Shown here one piece after another: positions 1 through 8,823 of a stretch of 64,000 nucleotides of DNA. How positions within the stretch are numbered: position 1 is the stretch's first letter; every line of letters begins with the position of its first letter. A program made the position numbers and the translations under genes. The notes under the pieces were generated by a model that saw only the letters and a program-made list of their open reading frames with translations, was not told the origin of the DNA and did no database searches. The stretch covers positions 3,410,001 to 3,474,000 of the forward strand of contig NZ_CP137892.1 in the NCBI RefSeq assembly GCF_033547155.1, given 5' to 3'. The DNA comes from Pseudomonas benzenivorans. Lineage in GTDB: Bacteria; Pseudomonadota; Gammaproteobacteria; Pseudomonadales; Pseudomonadaceae.

Positions 1-313
1 TTCTTGGGTAAACCAATTTTTGGTCAACCCATAATGAAATGTCTTTGCAAGATATGCAGGTTGAAACAGAGAAGTTTTTTGGTATGGCGCTATGAATGTT
101 TCTTTAAAAATATCTGTTGATTGTTTCGATGAATGAAGAAACAGCATTCTGCTGGTAATCTTTGATTCCAGTTATATAGTCGTAATAAATATGGCTTATA
201 GTTTCTCTGATGATGCTTCCTGCATTGATTGCATTGAACCAATCTTGTTGTGCTGTAACCTTGCAGTGTGGGCATTGAAACTTACTGCTTCCAAAGGATG
301 GCGATTTTTCCAA
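1..313 (-). pseudogene. Cassette-borne zinc-ribbon protein, frameshifted and cut by the window edge
   Basis: The gene reads leftwards from a TTG at 313, with an AAGGAG ribosome-binding site 8 nt upstream. About 16 residues in there is a CPHC zinc knuckle followed by AQQDWF, a pattern I associate with the N-termini of DUF4145-type proteins; the family is not certain. A TAA at 104-106 closes the frame after 69 residues. Dropping one base from the A5 run at 106-110 (T5 on the coding strand) opens a continuous frame of about 35 more residues to the window edge. It is therefore either a real frameshift or a homopolymer sequencing error. The AT-rich composition and the attC site just upstream mark it as an integron cassette gene. 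Confidence 0.55.
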
Positions 314-339
314 TTTGATTTCTCCTTCGGTCAGAGATC

Positions 340-431
340 ATATAACGCTCCGCTAAACGGCGAGCGTTAGCGAGTCCGGTGGAGGCCACGTTTTTTTTGT
401 GGCCGGAACGAATTTGAGCGGCTTGTTACAT
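340..431 (-). other. Integron attC recombination site
   Basis: The outer arms are TAAC (343-346) and GTTA (425-428). The next paired boxes are CCGCT (350-354) and AGCGG (417-421), followed by AAA/TTT pairing with one unpaired base in the right arm, like the extrahelical base of attC sites. An inner stem GGCCAC/GTGGCC brackets a run of T near 390-400. The R and L boxes, bulged base and length of about 90 bp are those of attC. It lies just after the stop of the gene ending at 441 and just before the gene starting at 313, exactly where a cassette junction should be. Which recombination hotspot base is used cannot be told by eye. Confidence 0.8.
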
Positions 432-440
432 TCTGACGTA

Positions 441-1075
441 CTAAAGATCAGAATAGCCTTTTGCAAACTCTCTATCTATTTCATTAGTAGACTGATATTT
501 GGAGACTGCTATCGAAACCGAAAGATTTGCAAGCTTATTTAGCTTTTTTTCATACTCTTCTTTCTGTTCAAGTGTTTCTTCTAGCTTTGTTCCCAAGTCA
601 ATTTTTGGCTGAGCCATTTTCTTTTCAAGCATATATTCTGAGGAACTTGTGCAACGATCAATTATTCTTTGGTGCAAATCTATTTGCTGTGCAATTACCG
701 ACAATATAGTTTGCTTATAGGAGTTCACTTTTTCGTGCTCATAAGAAGATTTAGCGCTGGAAAGCTGCTCTTCTTGGGAGTTGAGAGTTTTGACTTGTAA
801 TTCATGCAGTTTTGAAAACTCGGCAACTTGGGTTTCTAAAAACTTTTTTGCAGCCTTATGGTGACAATAATGGCTACCAGTGTCACAAAAGAAACTACTG
901 GCGCAAACACTCCACCAAAGAAAGAGCCTAATGCTGACCAGTCAGCCGAAGCACTTGATATTTCACCCGAAAATGTACTTTTGTAAAAGTATACAGCTAC
1001 TAACAAGCCTGAGAGCAAACCGAATATGGAGAAATAAAGAACCAACTCTAAAGGGTCTTTCTTATTATTTTTCAT
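441..1075 (-). pseudogene. Two-TM coiled-coil membrane protein of an integron cassette, frameshifted; possible phage-defence type
   Basis: The first frame starts at ATG 1075 (a TTG at 1105 is also possible). It encodes a hydrophobic segment (about residues 8-28), a spacer, and a second segment within GSFFGG...P..SF......TIRLQ, and stops at 836. A second frame from 441 to about 830 is highly charged, helical and coiled-coil-like. Adding one base to the T6 run at 844-849 fuses the two without a stop into a protein of about 211 residues: two TM helices and a long cytoplasmic coiled coil. The second TM motif resembles small membrane proteins often annotated as putative phage abortive-infection proteins; this is from memory, not a search. 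AT content is far above the right-hand side of the window. The slip may be genuine inactivation or a homopolymer error. Confidence 0.6.
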
Positions 1076-1149
1076 AGAATCACGCAACCCTGACAAAGAA
1101 TGCAACTAAAATTAGACGTCAAGTGATGTGCATAAACGCGTCATTTGAC

Positions 1150-1233
1150 GGATAACATTCCCTGCCATTATCAGCGCAGCCTCTCTAGCTTGAGGCTTCC
1201 GGCCTGTGGCGGGGGTCTTGTGGGGTGTTATGC
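1150..1233. other. Possible second, weaker attC-like or attI-like site
   Basis: GGATAAC at 1150-1156 and GTTATGC at 1227-1233 could be R boxes, with a loose CCCTGCC/GGCGGGG pairing inside and a central AGCCTC/GAGGCT hairpin near 1172-1191. A separate imperfect inverted repeat (1115-1126 with 1141-1152) abuts it. The site sits at the transition from AT-rich cassette DNA to GC-rich DNA, where the upstream boundary of the first cassette would be expected. The pairing is much poorer than at 340-431, so this is tentative. Confidence 0.25.
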
Positions 1234-1282
1234 ACCTGAGGTGGCGCATCGGCAACCCTGGGTAAGCATTGGCGTACCATTT

Positions 1283-1321
1283 TTGCATCGGCGAATTACT
1301 CAGTTAAAACAGTCGATGCAA
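1283..1321. repeat. Perfect 8-bp inverted repeat
   Basis: TTGCATCG (1283-1290) and CGATGCAA (1314-1321) are perfect complements separated by 23 nt. No T-run follows, so it is not a terminator. It lies about 120 bp before the promoter at 1441 and could be an operator or a DNA-end site. Apart from it I see nothing recognisable between 1234 and 1440, and no gene. Confidence 0.35.
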
Positions 1322-1440
1322 GCAGGGGAAAGCTATTCGGCGTCCTGCCTGCGGGGTGCGTCATTGCGTGGGCTGAAACTACCCGAATGCGGAGTGCCGT
1401 CACAAGTTGTTGTGGCGAAGCGCCCTCCATTTCATCGGAC

Positions 1441-1469
1441 TTGCCCTGCCCATTGCACCGGGCTAGAGT
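1441..1469 (+). promoter_or_regulatory. Sigma70-type promoter of the P4-like leader
   Basis: TTGCCC (1441-1446) and TAGAGT (1464-1469) are spaced by exactly 17 nt. A transcript starting near 1476 would carry the 9-nt target sequence, the attenuator, the three-stem RNA, the leader peptide and the two small genes in order, the layout of the phage P4 immunity leader. Confidence 0.5.
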
Positions 1470-1515
1470 GCGCCGGTCACGGTCAATCCCGTGGCCGGGC
1501 GTGACAACCCGAAAT

Positions 1516-1562
1516 CAACCAAGGCGCGGTAGCGCCATAGCTGAGTAGCCGGCGCTTTTTTT
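1516..1562 (+). terminator. Antisense target sequence and rho-independent attenuator in the leader
   Basis: CAACCAAGG (1516-1524) is the exact complement of the loop CCTTGGTTG at 1624-1632. It is followed by three competing segments: GGCGC (1523-1527), AGCGCC (1531-1536) and GGCGCT (1551-1556), the last running into seven T. AGCGCC can pair with GGCGC on its left or with GGCGCT on its right to make a terminator. In phage P4 a short antisense RNA pairs with a target of this kind and provokes early termination; the same logic is inferred here. Confidence 0.55.
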
Positions 1563-1585
1563 GTGCCCGGCTATCGCATTTCTAT

Positions 1586-1663
1586 GGTGGGCCGTGCGGG
1601 GCAGGCTTCGGCCTGGCCGGTTTCCTTGGTTGCCGGTTTGTCACCCCCGTACGGTCCGCCACC
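1586..1663 (+). ncRNA. P4 CI / P1 C4-like antisense immunity RNA
   Basis: The segment folds as a three-stem junction. The closing stem pairs GGTGG (1586-1590) with CCACC (1659-1663) and CCGTGCGGG (1592-1600) with CCCGTACGG (1646-1654, one G-U pair). Inside are a CAGGC-TTCG-GCCTG hairpin (1602-1615) and a second arm with CCGG/CCGG flanks whose loop is CCTTGGTTG. This matches my recollection of the C4 antisense RNA family of P1, P7 and P4-like elements. The loop complements the upstream target at 1516-1524 over 9 nt with no mismatch. A covariance-model search would settle it. Confidence 0.65.
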
Positions 1664-1720
1664 CAAACCGCGTGACAACGGTGGGTGACGGCTCCTTAAT
1701 CAAACCAGGGAGCATAAGGA

Positions 1721-1807
1721 ATGCGCTATCCACCTTTTACCCAAGGGCTCCACCTTGGGCTGTTTGTCTTGTCGTTCGCCTCCTGCCTGGAGGTGCGTTA
1801 TGGCTAG
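1721..1807 (+). CDS. Putative leader peptide (28 aa) overlapping the next start
   Basis: This short frame starts at ATG 1721, 8 nt after GGGAG, and ends at TAG 1805-1807, overlapping the ATG of the next gene at 1800 in another frame. The peptide is hydrophobic in its second half (LGLFVLSFASC). The overlap suggests translational coupling, as with the small leader frames ahead of ant or ash-type genes in P1/P4-like elements. The evidence is the ribosome-binding site and position only; no family is recognised. Confidence 0.4.
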   Translation: MRYPPFTQGLHLGLFVLSFASCLEVRYG

Positions 1808-2075
1808 ATTCCACGCTGTTGTCGTTCCCTTCCCCAGGCGTTACGAACCACTCGATTGCCTCGATGGCCAGGGCTGGCATTTCCAGGCGGCGGCCGAGTT
1901 GCGGGTGGCGATGCTGCATAAGCTGTTCGACATCCTGGCGCGCATGGAGGCGTCCAGCCCCGGCGCAGGGCCGCTGCATGAGGCCTGCGACAGCGCCCGC
2001 GCGCTGTTGAGCGACGTGTTGGTGCTGTACCGCCGGGCGTTGGCCCAGGCGCAAGGGAGGGCCGGCGATGAATAG
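1800..2075 (+). CDS. Small conserved-looking hypothetical protein (91 aa)
   Basis: The start at ATG 1800 has a GGAGG site 7 nt upstream. The protein starts with a basic, hydrophobic stretch (MARFHAVVVPFPRRYE) and continues as a largely helical, leucine- and alanine-rich domain with no TM segment. Its stop overlaps the ATG of the next gene by 8 nt, so the two are one operon. It sits directly behind the P4-like control RNA and leader peptide. I do not recognise a family. High GC and normal codon use suggest residence in Pseudomonas rather than recent arrival with the AT-rich cassettes. Confidence 0.65.
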   Translation: MARFHAVVVPFPRRYEPLDCLDGQGWHFQAAAELRVAMLHKLFDILARMEASSPGAGPLHEACDSARALLSDVLVLYRRALAQAQGRAGDE

Positions 2076-2364
2076 ACCCTGCACCAGCCACCTGCCCCCC
2101 CATGACGGTCATCGCGGCGCGATCATCAAGTGGCCGGTGAACTGCCATGAGGCCTTCGACCGGGGCGTGGCCAGCGCCCAGGCCTGGTTGAGCAACGACG
2201 ACAGCGGCTGGCTGTGGGCCAACCTGATCATCGAGCGCGACGCGCTGCCCCCCGGGGCGCAGCGCCGGGCATTCGAGATCGGCTTCCTCAGCCGGGTGCA
2301 CCAGCGCTTGTGTTCGCCGTTCGGCGGCAACCACCAGGCGAGGAAGACCTGCCTGCAGCTGTAA
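2068..2364 (+). CDS. Small protein resembling the QslA (LasR anti-activator) family
   Basis: The ATG at 2068 lies inside the end of the preceding gene, with a GGGAGGG site about 8 nt upstream. The 98-residue product has the order WPVNCHEAFDRGV, AWL....SGWLWANLIIERDALP, QRRAFEIGFLSRVHQRL. From memory this order resembles QslA of P. aeruginosa and many small Pseudomonas homologues. QslA binds LasR and blocks quorum-sensing gene activation. No luxR/luxI gene is in the window. Its position behind a phage-type immunity RNA suggests mobile-element control. The family assignment is unverified; the gene itself is well supported by its site and operon position. Confidence 0.55.
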   Translation: MNRPCTSHLPPHDGHRGAIIKWPVNCHEAFDRGVASAQAWLSNDDSGWLWANLIIERDALPPGAQRRAFEIGFLSRVHQRLCSPFGGNHQARKTCLQL

Positions 2365-2679
2365 GCCGGCTGTCGACCTCGCCACAGACAGCCCGCCGGG
2401 AGTTCCGACGGGCTACCCTTCAAGCCCCAATCACCGACGGTCCGCCGGGGGTGTCGATCACAGCCCACCGGCTCTGCGGGAAGGCGTAGCGAGTTCGCCC
2501 GAGCAACCGCTGGTGAAACCGCTTCGTGGTTTCCACGGGGCGAGCATCCAGGGCGAGCCCTGCCACTGTGTCGGGTGCTTTCCCCTGCACGGCACTTGCC
2601 CAATCTTGCGCTTTTCTCGCCCCATGGGCTGGCAGCCGCACCGCAGCGGCGTAGCATGGCTGGGTTGGAGAAAACAGCT
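2365..2679. other. Intergenic region with several hairpins, no gene seen
   Basis: A 10-bp stem with one mismatch (2390-2399 with 2405-2414) follows the small operon and may end its transcript, although it has no T-run. GAAACC/GGTTTC (2515-2520 with 2528-2533) and CAGGGC/GCCCTG (2549-2554 with 2557-2562) form two further perfect hairpins. None matches a repeat I can name. The final 30 bases carry the ribosome-binding site of the AraC-family gene. Confidence 0.4.
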
Positions 2680-3555
2680 ATGGCGCAGTTCGATCAGTTA
2701 CAGGTCTTCCAGAGCATGAGCCGCTCGCCCCACGCCCGCTTGCAGGGCAGCGCCGAGCTGGGCGACGGTTTGAGCGCGGCGCGGTGGAGCAACCGCGACG
2801 ACCGTCGCGATTACCAGGCGCCGAGCCACCACACCCTGTCCTGCTACCTGGCCGGCGGCACCGGCACCTTTCACCGCGGGCGCCCGGGCAGCAAGGGCGC
2901 GCCGGACAAGCTGTGCATCCTGCCGGCCGGGCACCAGTCGGCCTGGGTGATCGACGGCGAGATCCAGCTGGCGCATCTGTACGTCAGCCAGGAGCAGTTC
3001 GCCCTCGGCGCGGTGCGCCTCCTCGACCGCGAGCCGAGGGAGCTGGAGCTGCGCGAGAGCATCTTCCTCGACGACCCGCAGCAGGCCCTGCGCTTTCGCC
3101 AGCTGTGCCGGCTGGACTGGCAGGAGCCCGGCGAGCGCCTGCTGACCAGTAGCCTGGCCCACGCGTTGCTCGACCACGCGCTGCTGTCCCAGGTCGGCCG
3201 CCGCGAGGGCCTGCGCCTGACCGGCGGCCTGGCTCCGATACAGCGCCGGCGGCTGCGCGAGTTCATCGACAGCCAGTTGGCCGAGCCGTTGAGCCTGGGG
3301 CAGCTGGCCGGCCTCTGCGCGTTGTCCGAATACCATTTCGCGCGCATGTTCCAGCTGAGCTTCGGCCTGCCGCCGCACCGCTACCTGCTCAACCGGCGCC
3401 TGGCCCGCGCCCAGGAACTGCTGCGCCAGACCCAGTTGCCCCTCGGTGAGGTCGCCCTGGCCTGCGGTTTCGCCAGCGCCAGCCATTTCAGCAACCGCTT
3501 CCGCCAGGCCTTCGCCGCCACGCCGGGCCAGTACCGCAGCGCATTCGCCGGCTGA
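2680..3555 (+). CDS. AraC/XylS-family transcriptional regulator
   Basis: The ATG at 2680 has GGAG 10 nt upstream; an in-frame ATG at 2656 is an alternative. The 291-residue protein has an N-terminal cupin-like sensing domain (about 20-170) and a C-terminal AraC DNA-binding domain with two helix-turn-helix motifs: LSLGQLAGLCALSEYHFARMF near 205-225, then LPLGEVALACGFASASHFSNRF near 255-275, followed by the FR..F..TPGQYR signature. It should bind DNA as an activator responding to a small ligand that cannot be inferred. It is a single gene ahead of the helicase; the nearby target is unknown. Confidence 0.85.
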   Translation: MAQFDQLQVFQSMSRSPHARLQGSAELGDGLSAARWSNRDDRRDYQAPSHHTLSCYLAGGTGTFHRGRPGSKGAPDKLCILPAGHQSAWVIDGEIQLAHLYVSQEQFALGAVRLLDREPRELELRESIFLDDPQQALRFRQLCRLDWQEPGERLLTSSLAHALLDHALLSQVGRREGLRLTGGLAPIQRRRLREFIDSQLAEPLSLGQLAGLCALSEYHFARMFQLSFGLPPHRYLLNRRLARAQELLRQTQLPLGEVALACGFASASHFSNRFRQAFAATPGQYRSAFAG

Positions 3556-3652
3556 GCCCCGCAAGCCCCCGCGGCTGTGTCAAAATTATTGGCTGTTCCG
3601 CGTTCGGCGCCGCCATGCCCAGTCTCGACTCGCCACACCCGGGGCTCAGATC

Positions 3653-6286
<2,634 letters not shown>

Positions 6287-6388
6287 GGCGGGCGAACGCT
6301 CACCCTCGAGCGCCCCGCCGAACGGAACCACGCAGCAGGCTTGCGGATATTGCTCCACCGACTCGCGGGCCCGCATGCCGCCCGCACA

Positions 6389-6862
6389 TCATCTATCCAG
6401 AACATTGTCCCCGACCACATCCCCGGTCGCGTCGATCGCCTTGCTGGAGGGAAACTTGTAAGACGCGAACCTGACCGCCAAGACCGAAAGCGACAGAAAG
6501 AATATCCCGCCGCACAAGTAAAGCAGGCCGATATCCGGCGCCTTGTGGTGAGACACGTCACCGATCAAGTAGCGCGTCAACGCGGTTATCGCGATGTACA
6601 GCAGGAAGCGGATGGGCAGATGGTTGGTCTTGAAATAGATGCCGACCATCGCCCCCAGCTCCAGGTAAATGAACAGCAAGAGGATGTCGTCTACGCTCGC
6701 CTGCCCTTTATCGAGCATGGCCATGAACGCCATCACCGAGGCCCAGGCGGTGACCGCCCCGATGGCGAACAAACCCAGGTAGTGAAACCCCTCGACCAGC
6801 AGATTCCCGATGGAATTTGCCCCATCATGCATACGCTTGCGGCTGCTTACGGCCCACTTCAT
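6389..6862 (-). CDS. psiE: PsiE-family inner-membrane protein
   Basis: This 157-residue protein has four predicted membrane helices: LGLFAIGAVTAWASVMAFMAM, the LLLFIYLELGAMVGIYF region, IRFLLYIAITALTRYLI and LLYLCGGIFFLSLSVLAV. The E-L-G-A-M-V-G...H-P-I-R pattern between helices 2 and 3 is typical of the phosphate-starvation-inducible PsiE family. The biochemical role of PsiE is unknown. A GAGGT site precedes ATG 6862. It converges with the helicase gene, and no Pho box is obvious upstream. Confidence 0.85.
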   Translation of the reverse strand: MKWAVSSRKRMHDGANSIGNLLVEGFHYLGLFAIGAVTAWASVMAFMAMLDKGQASVDDILLLFIYLELGAMVGIYFKTNHLPIRFLLYIAITALTRYLIGDVSHHKAPDIGLLYLCGGIFFLSLSVLAVRFASYKFPSSKAIDATGDVVGDNVLDR

Positions 6863-7159
6863 CCTCGATTACCTCAAATCAGTCCAGAAACCATGACAGC
6901 TGGGCTTGCCGGCCAGACGCGTACCCGGCGGCTCCCCCGCAGGGCGCTGCGCGCCTTGCCGCCCCGCGCTCCAACTGGCCCGCGATGATCGGCCACCCAG
7001 GTGACAATTGCCCCATGCAGCAACGGGGCCAGCCCCGCCGCCGCACGGGTCGGCTAACGCGAAGAGATACTACGTGGATGCAGCACAGCGCCGCTGCGGC
7101 GCATAGCCGCAGAGCACGAGAGGCACGGCGCCCTTAGTAGGACGCCGCCTGGGTCGGAG

Positions 7160-7627
7160 TCACTCGCTGATGGCGCCGCATTGGGCGCTCGGCATGAGCT
7201 TGAGGAACTGCTTGGAGCTCATGTGCACCAGCCCCTCGTGGTCGCCGGACTCGAAGTACAGGTCCTTGACGTCCTTGAGCGAGTCGTCGATGACGGTGTC
7301 CATGTCGAAGGCGCTGCCCACCGGCGGTATCGCACCGTTGGCGCAGTCGCTGAAGCGCGGGGTGAACTCGTTTTCCCGCGCCAGGCGCCAGTGGCGCTTG
7401 GTGAGCTTGCGCACCTTGTTGAGGTTGACCTGACGGGTCGCCGGGACCACCGCCATCAGCCAGTGGCCCTGGAAGTCGTCGAGGATCACCGACTTGGCCA
7501 TCAGGTGCGGCGGCACGCCGGCACGCCGGGCCGCTTCGCGCGAGGTCATCGAGGGGTCGTGCTGGAGCATGTCGTAACGCGAGTGATGCTCCGACAGGTA
7601 GCTTTGCAAACGGTTGGCCATGGTCAT
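7160..7627 (-). CDS. YbaK/ProX-type aminoacyl-tRNA deacylase
   Basis: The ATG at 7627 has AGGAGGT immediately upstream. The 155-residue product shows the YbaK fold landmarks: an N-terminal SREAARRAGVPPHLMAKSVIL segment with the conserved lysine, TRQVNLNKVRKLTKR in the middle and GAIPPVG toward the end. Such enzymes hydrolyse mischarged aminoacyl-tRNAs in trans; which amino acid this one removes cannot be told. It is monocistronic and flanked by gene-poor stretches (6863-7159 and 7628-7854) in which I see no other gene. Confidence 0.8.
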   Translation of the reverse strand: MTMANRLQSYLSEHHSRYDMLQHDPSMTSREAARRAGVPPHLMAKSVILDDFQGHWLMAVVPATRQVNLNKVRKLTKRHWRLARENEFTPRFSDCANGAIPPVGSAFDMDTVIDDSLKDVKDLYFESGDHEGLVHMSSKQFLKLMPSAQCGAISE

Positions 7628-7854
7628 GATGCACCTCCTGCCGTTGGCCTGAGGATCGACGCCGGCCCCATCGTCCCGATGAAACCCGCGAGTGCCGGCG
7701 CCCTGGCGACCGGCCCTGGCGCGCTGCGCCGGCAGCACGCCGTCGGGAGCCTCCCTGCCTCCGCCGCAGACCGGGCGCGAACGCCCCGGCCTGCTCTATC
7801 AGTTTAGTGCATGGCCCTGTGGCCGCGCCGCCGCGGGGCTGGACGGCGGCCCTC

Positions 7855-8823
7855 CTAGCGGCGCTGCAGGTAGTGCACGCTGAACAGCCGCTGGCGGTCG
7901 GTCCACACCGCCTGCGCCTCGAAGCCGGCCCGGGCGGCCAGTGCGACGAAGCCGTCCAGGCTGTACTTGTAGGAGTTTTCCGTGTGCAGGGTCTCGCCGG
8001 CGGCGAAGGCGAAGTGCGCGTCCTCGATGCGCACCAGCTGCGCCTCGGGGCTGCGCAGGTGCATTTCGATGCGCGACTCGGCCTCGTTGAAGAAGGCCTG
8101 GTGCTCGAAGCGGCCCGGGTCGATGTCGCAGTCCAGCTCGCCGCGCAGGCGCTCCAGCAGGTTGAGGTTGAAGGCCGCCGTCACCCCGGCCTGGTCGTTG
8201 TAGGCGGCCTCCAGTATCTCGATGTCCTTGATCAGGTCCACGCCGATCAGCAGCCCGGCGCCATCCGGCAGCAGGCGATACAGGTTGCGCAGGAAGGCCT
8301 GGGCCTCCTGCGGGTCGAAATTGCCGATGCTCGAGCCCGGAAAGAAGGCCAGGGGCTGCTCGCCCAGGGCATCCTCGGGCAGGCTCATGGGCTGGCTGAA
8401 GTCGGCGCAGGCCGCATGCACCTCGAGCCAGGGATAGTCGGCGGCCAGGCGCCGGGCGCTGCTGAGCAGGAAGTCGCGGGAGATGTCGATGCCCAGATAG
8501 CTGCTCGGGTGCAGGGCCTCCAGCAGCAGACGCACCTTGCGGCTGGCGCCGCTGCCCAGCTCCACCAGGTTGGCGTTGTGTCCGGCGATTTCGGCGATCT
8601 CGCCGGCCGCCCGGCGCAGGATCAGCTCCTCGGTGCGGGTGGGGTAATACTCCGGCTGGCGGCAGATCTGCTCGAACAGCTCGGAGCCGCGATGGTCGTA
8701 GAAGAATTTCGGCGAGATGGCCTTGGGCGTGCGGGCGAACCCCAGCAGGCTCTCCTCGCGCAGGGAGTCGCTGTGGGTCTGTGGATGCTGGTCGTGGAAG
8801 TGAATCGCCGTCGCCATGCTCAT
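7855..8823 (-). CDS. egtD: L-histidine N-alpha-methyltransferase EgtD
   Basis: This 322-residue SAM-dependent methyltransferase carries the EgtD landmarks: SPKFFYDHRGSELFEQIC near the N-terminus, the SAM-binding loop VELGSGASRK, FFPGSSIGNF, LLIGVDLIKD and the C-terminal ENSYKYS. It trimethylates histidine to hercynine, the first committed step of ergothioneine synthesis. ATG 8823 overlaps the TGA of egtB by 4 nt (ATGA), so the two are translationally coupled in one operon. A second in-frame ATG lies at 8817. Confidence 0.92.
   Translation of the reverse strand: MSMATAIHFHDQHPQTHSDSLREESLLGFARTPKAISPKFFYDHRGSELFEQICRQPEYYPTRTEELILRRAAGEIAEIAGHNANLVELGSGASRKVRLLLEALHPSSYLGIDISRDFLLSSARRLAADYPWLEVHAACADFSQPMSLPEDALGEQPLAFFPGSSIGNFDPQEAQAFLRNLYRLLPDGAGLLIGVDLIKDIEILEAAYNDQAGVTAAFNLNLLERLRGELDCDIDPGRFEHQAFFNEAESRIEMHLRSPEAQLVRIEDAHFAFAAGETLHTENSYKYSLDGFVALAARAGFEAQAVWTDRQRLFSVHYLQRR

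Noticed and set aside
1110..1160. Whether the AT-rich to GC-rich boundary is an attI site
   Set aside because: The pairing is poor and no integrase gene lies beside it; kept only as a tentative site.
1145..1504. 119-codon frame in the leader upstream of the P4-like RNA
   Set aside because: It has no ribosome-binding site and overlaps the promoter and target sequence; composition is not coding-like.
1561..2010. 149-codon frame overlapping the antisense RNA and leader peptide
   Set aside because: It starts inside the attenuator T-run without a ribosome-binding site and overlaps the better-supported gene at 1800.
7134..7634. 166-codon frame on the minus strand overlapping the YbaK-like gene
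   Set aside because: It is an out-of-frame reading of the deacylase gene.
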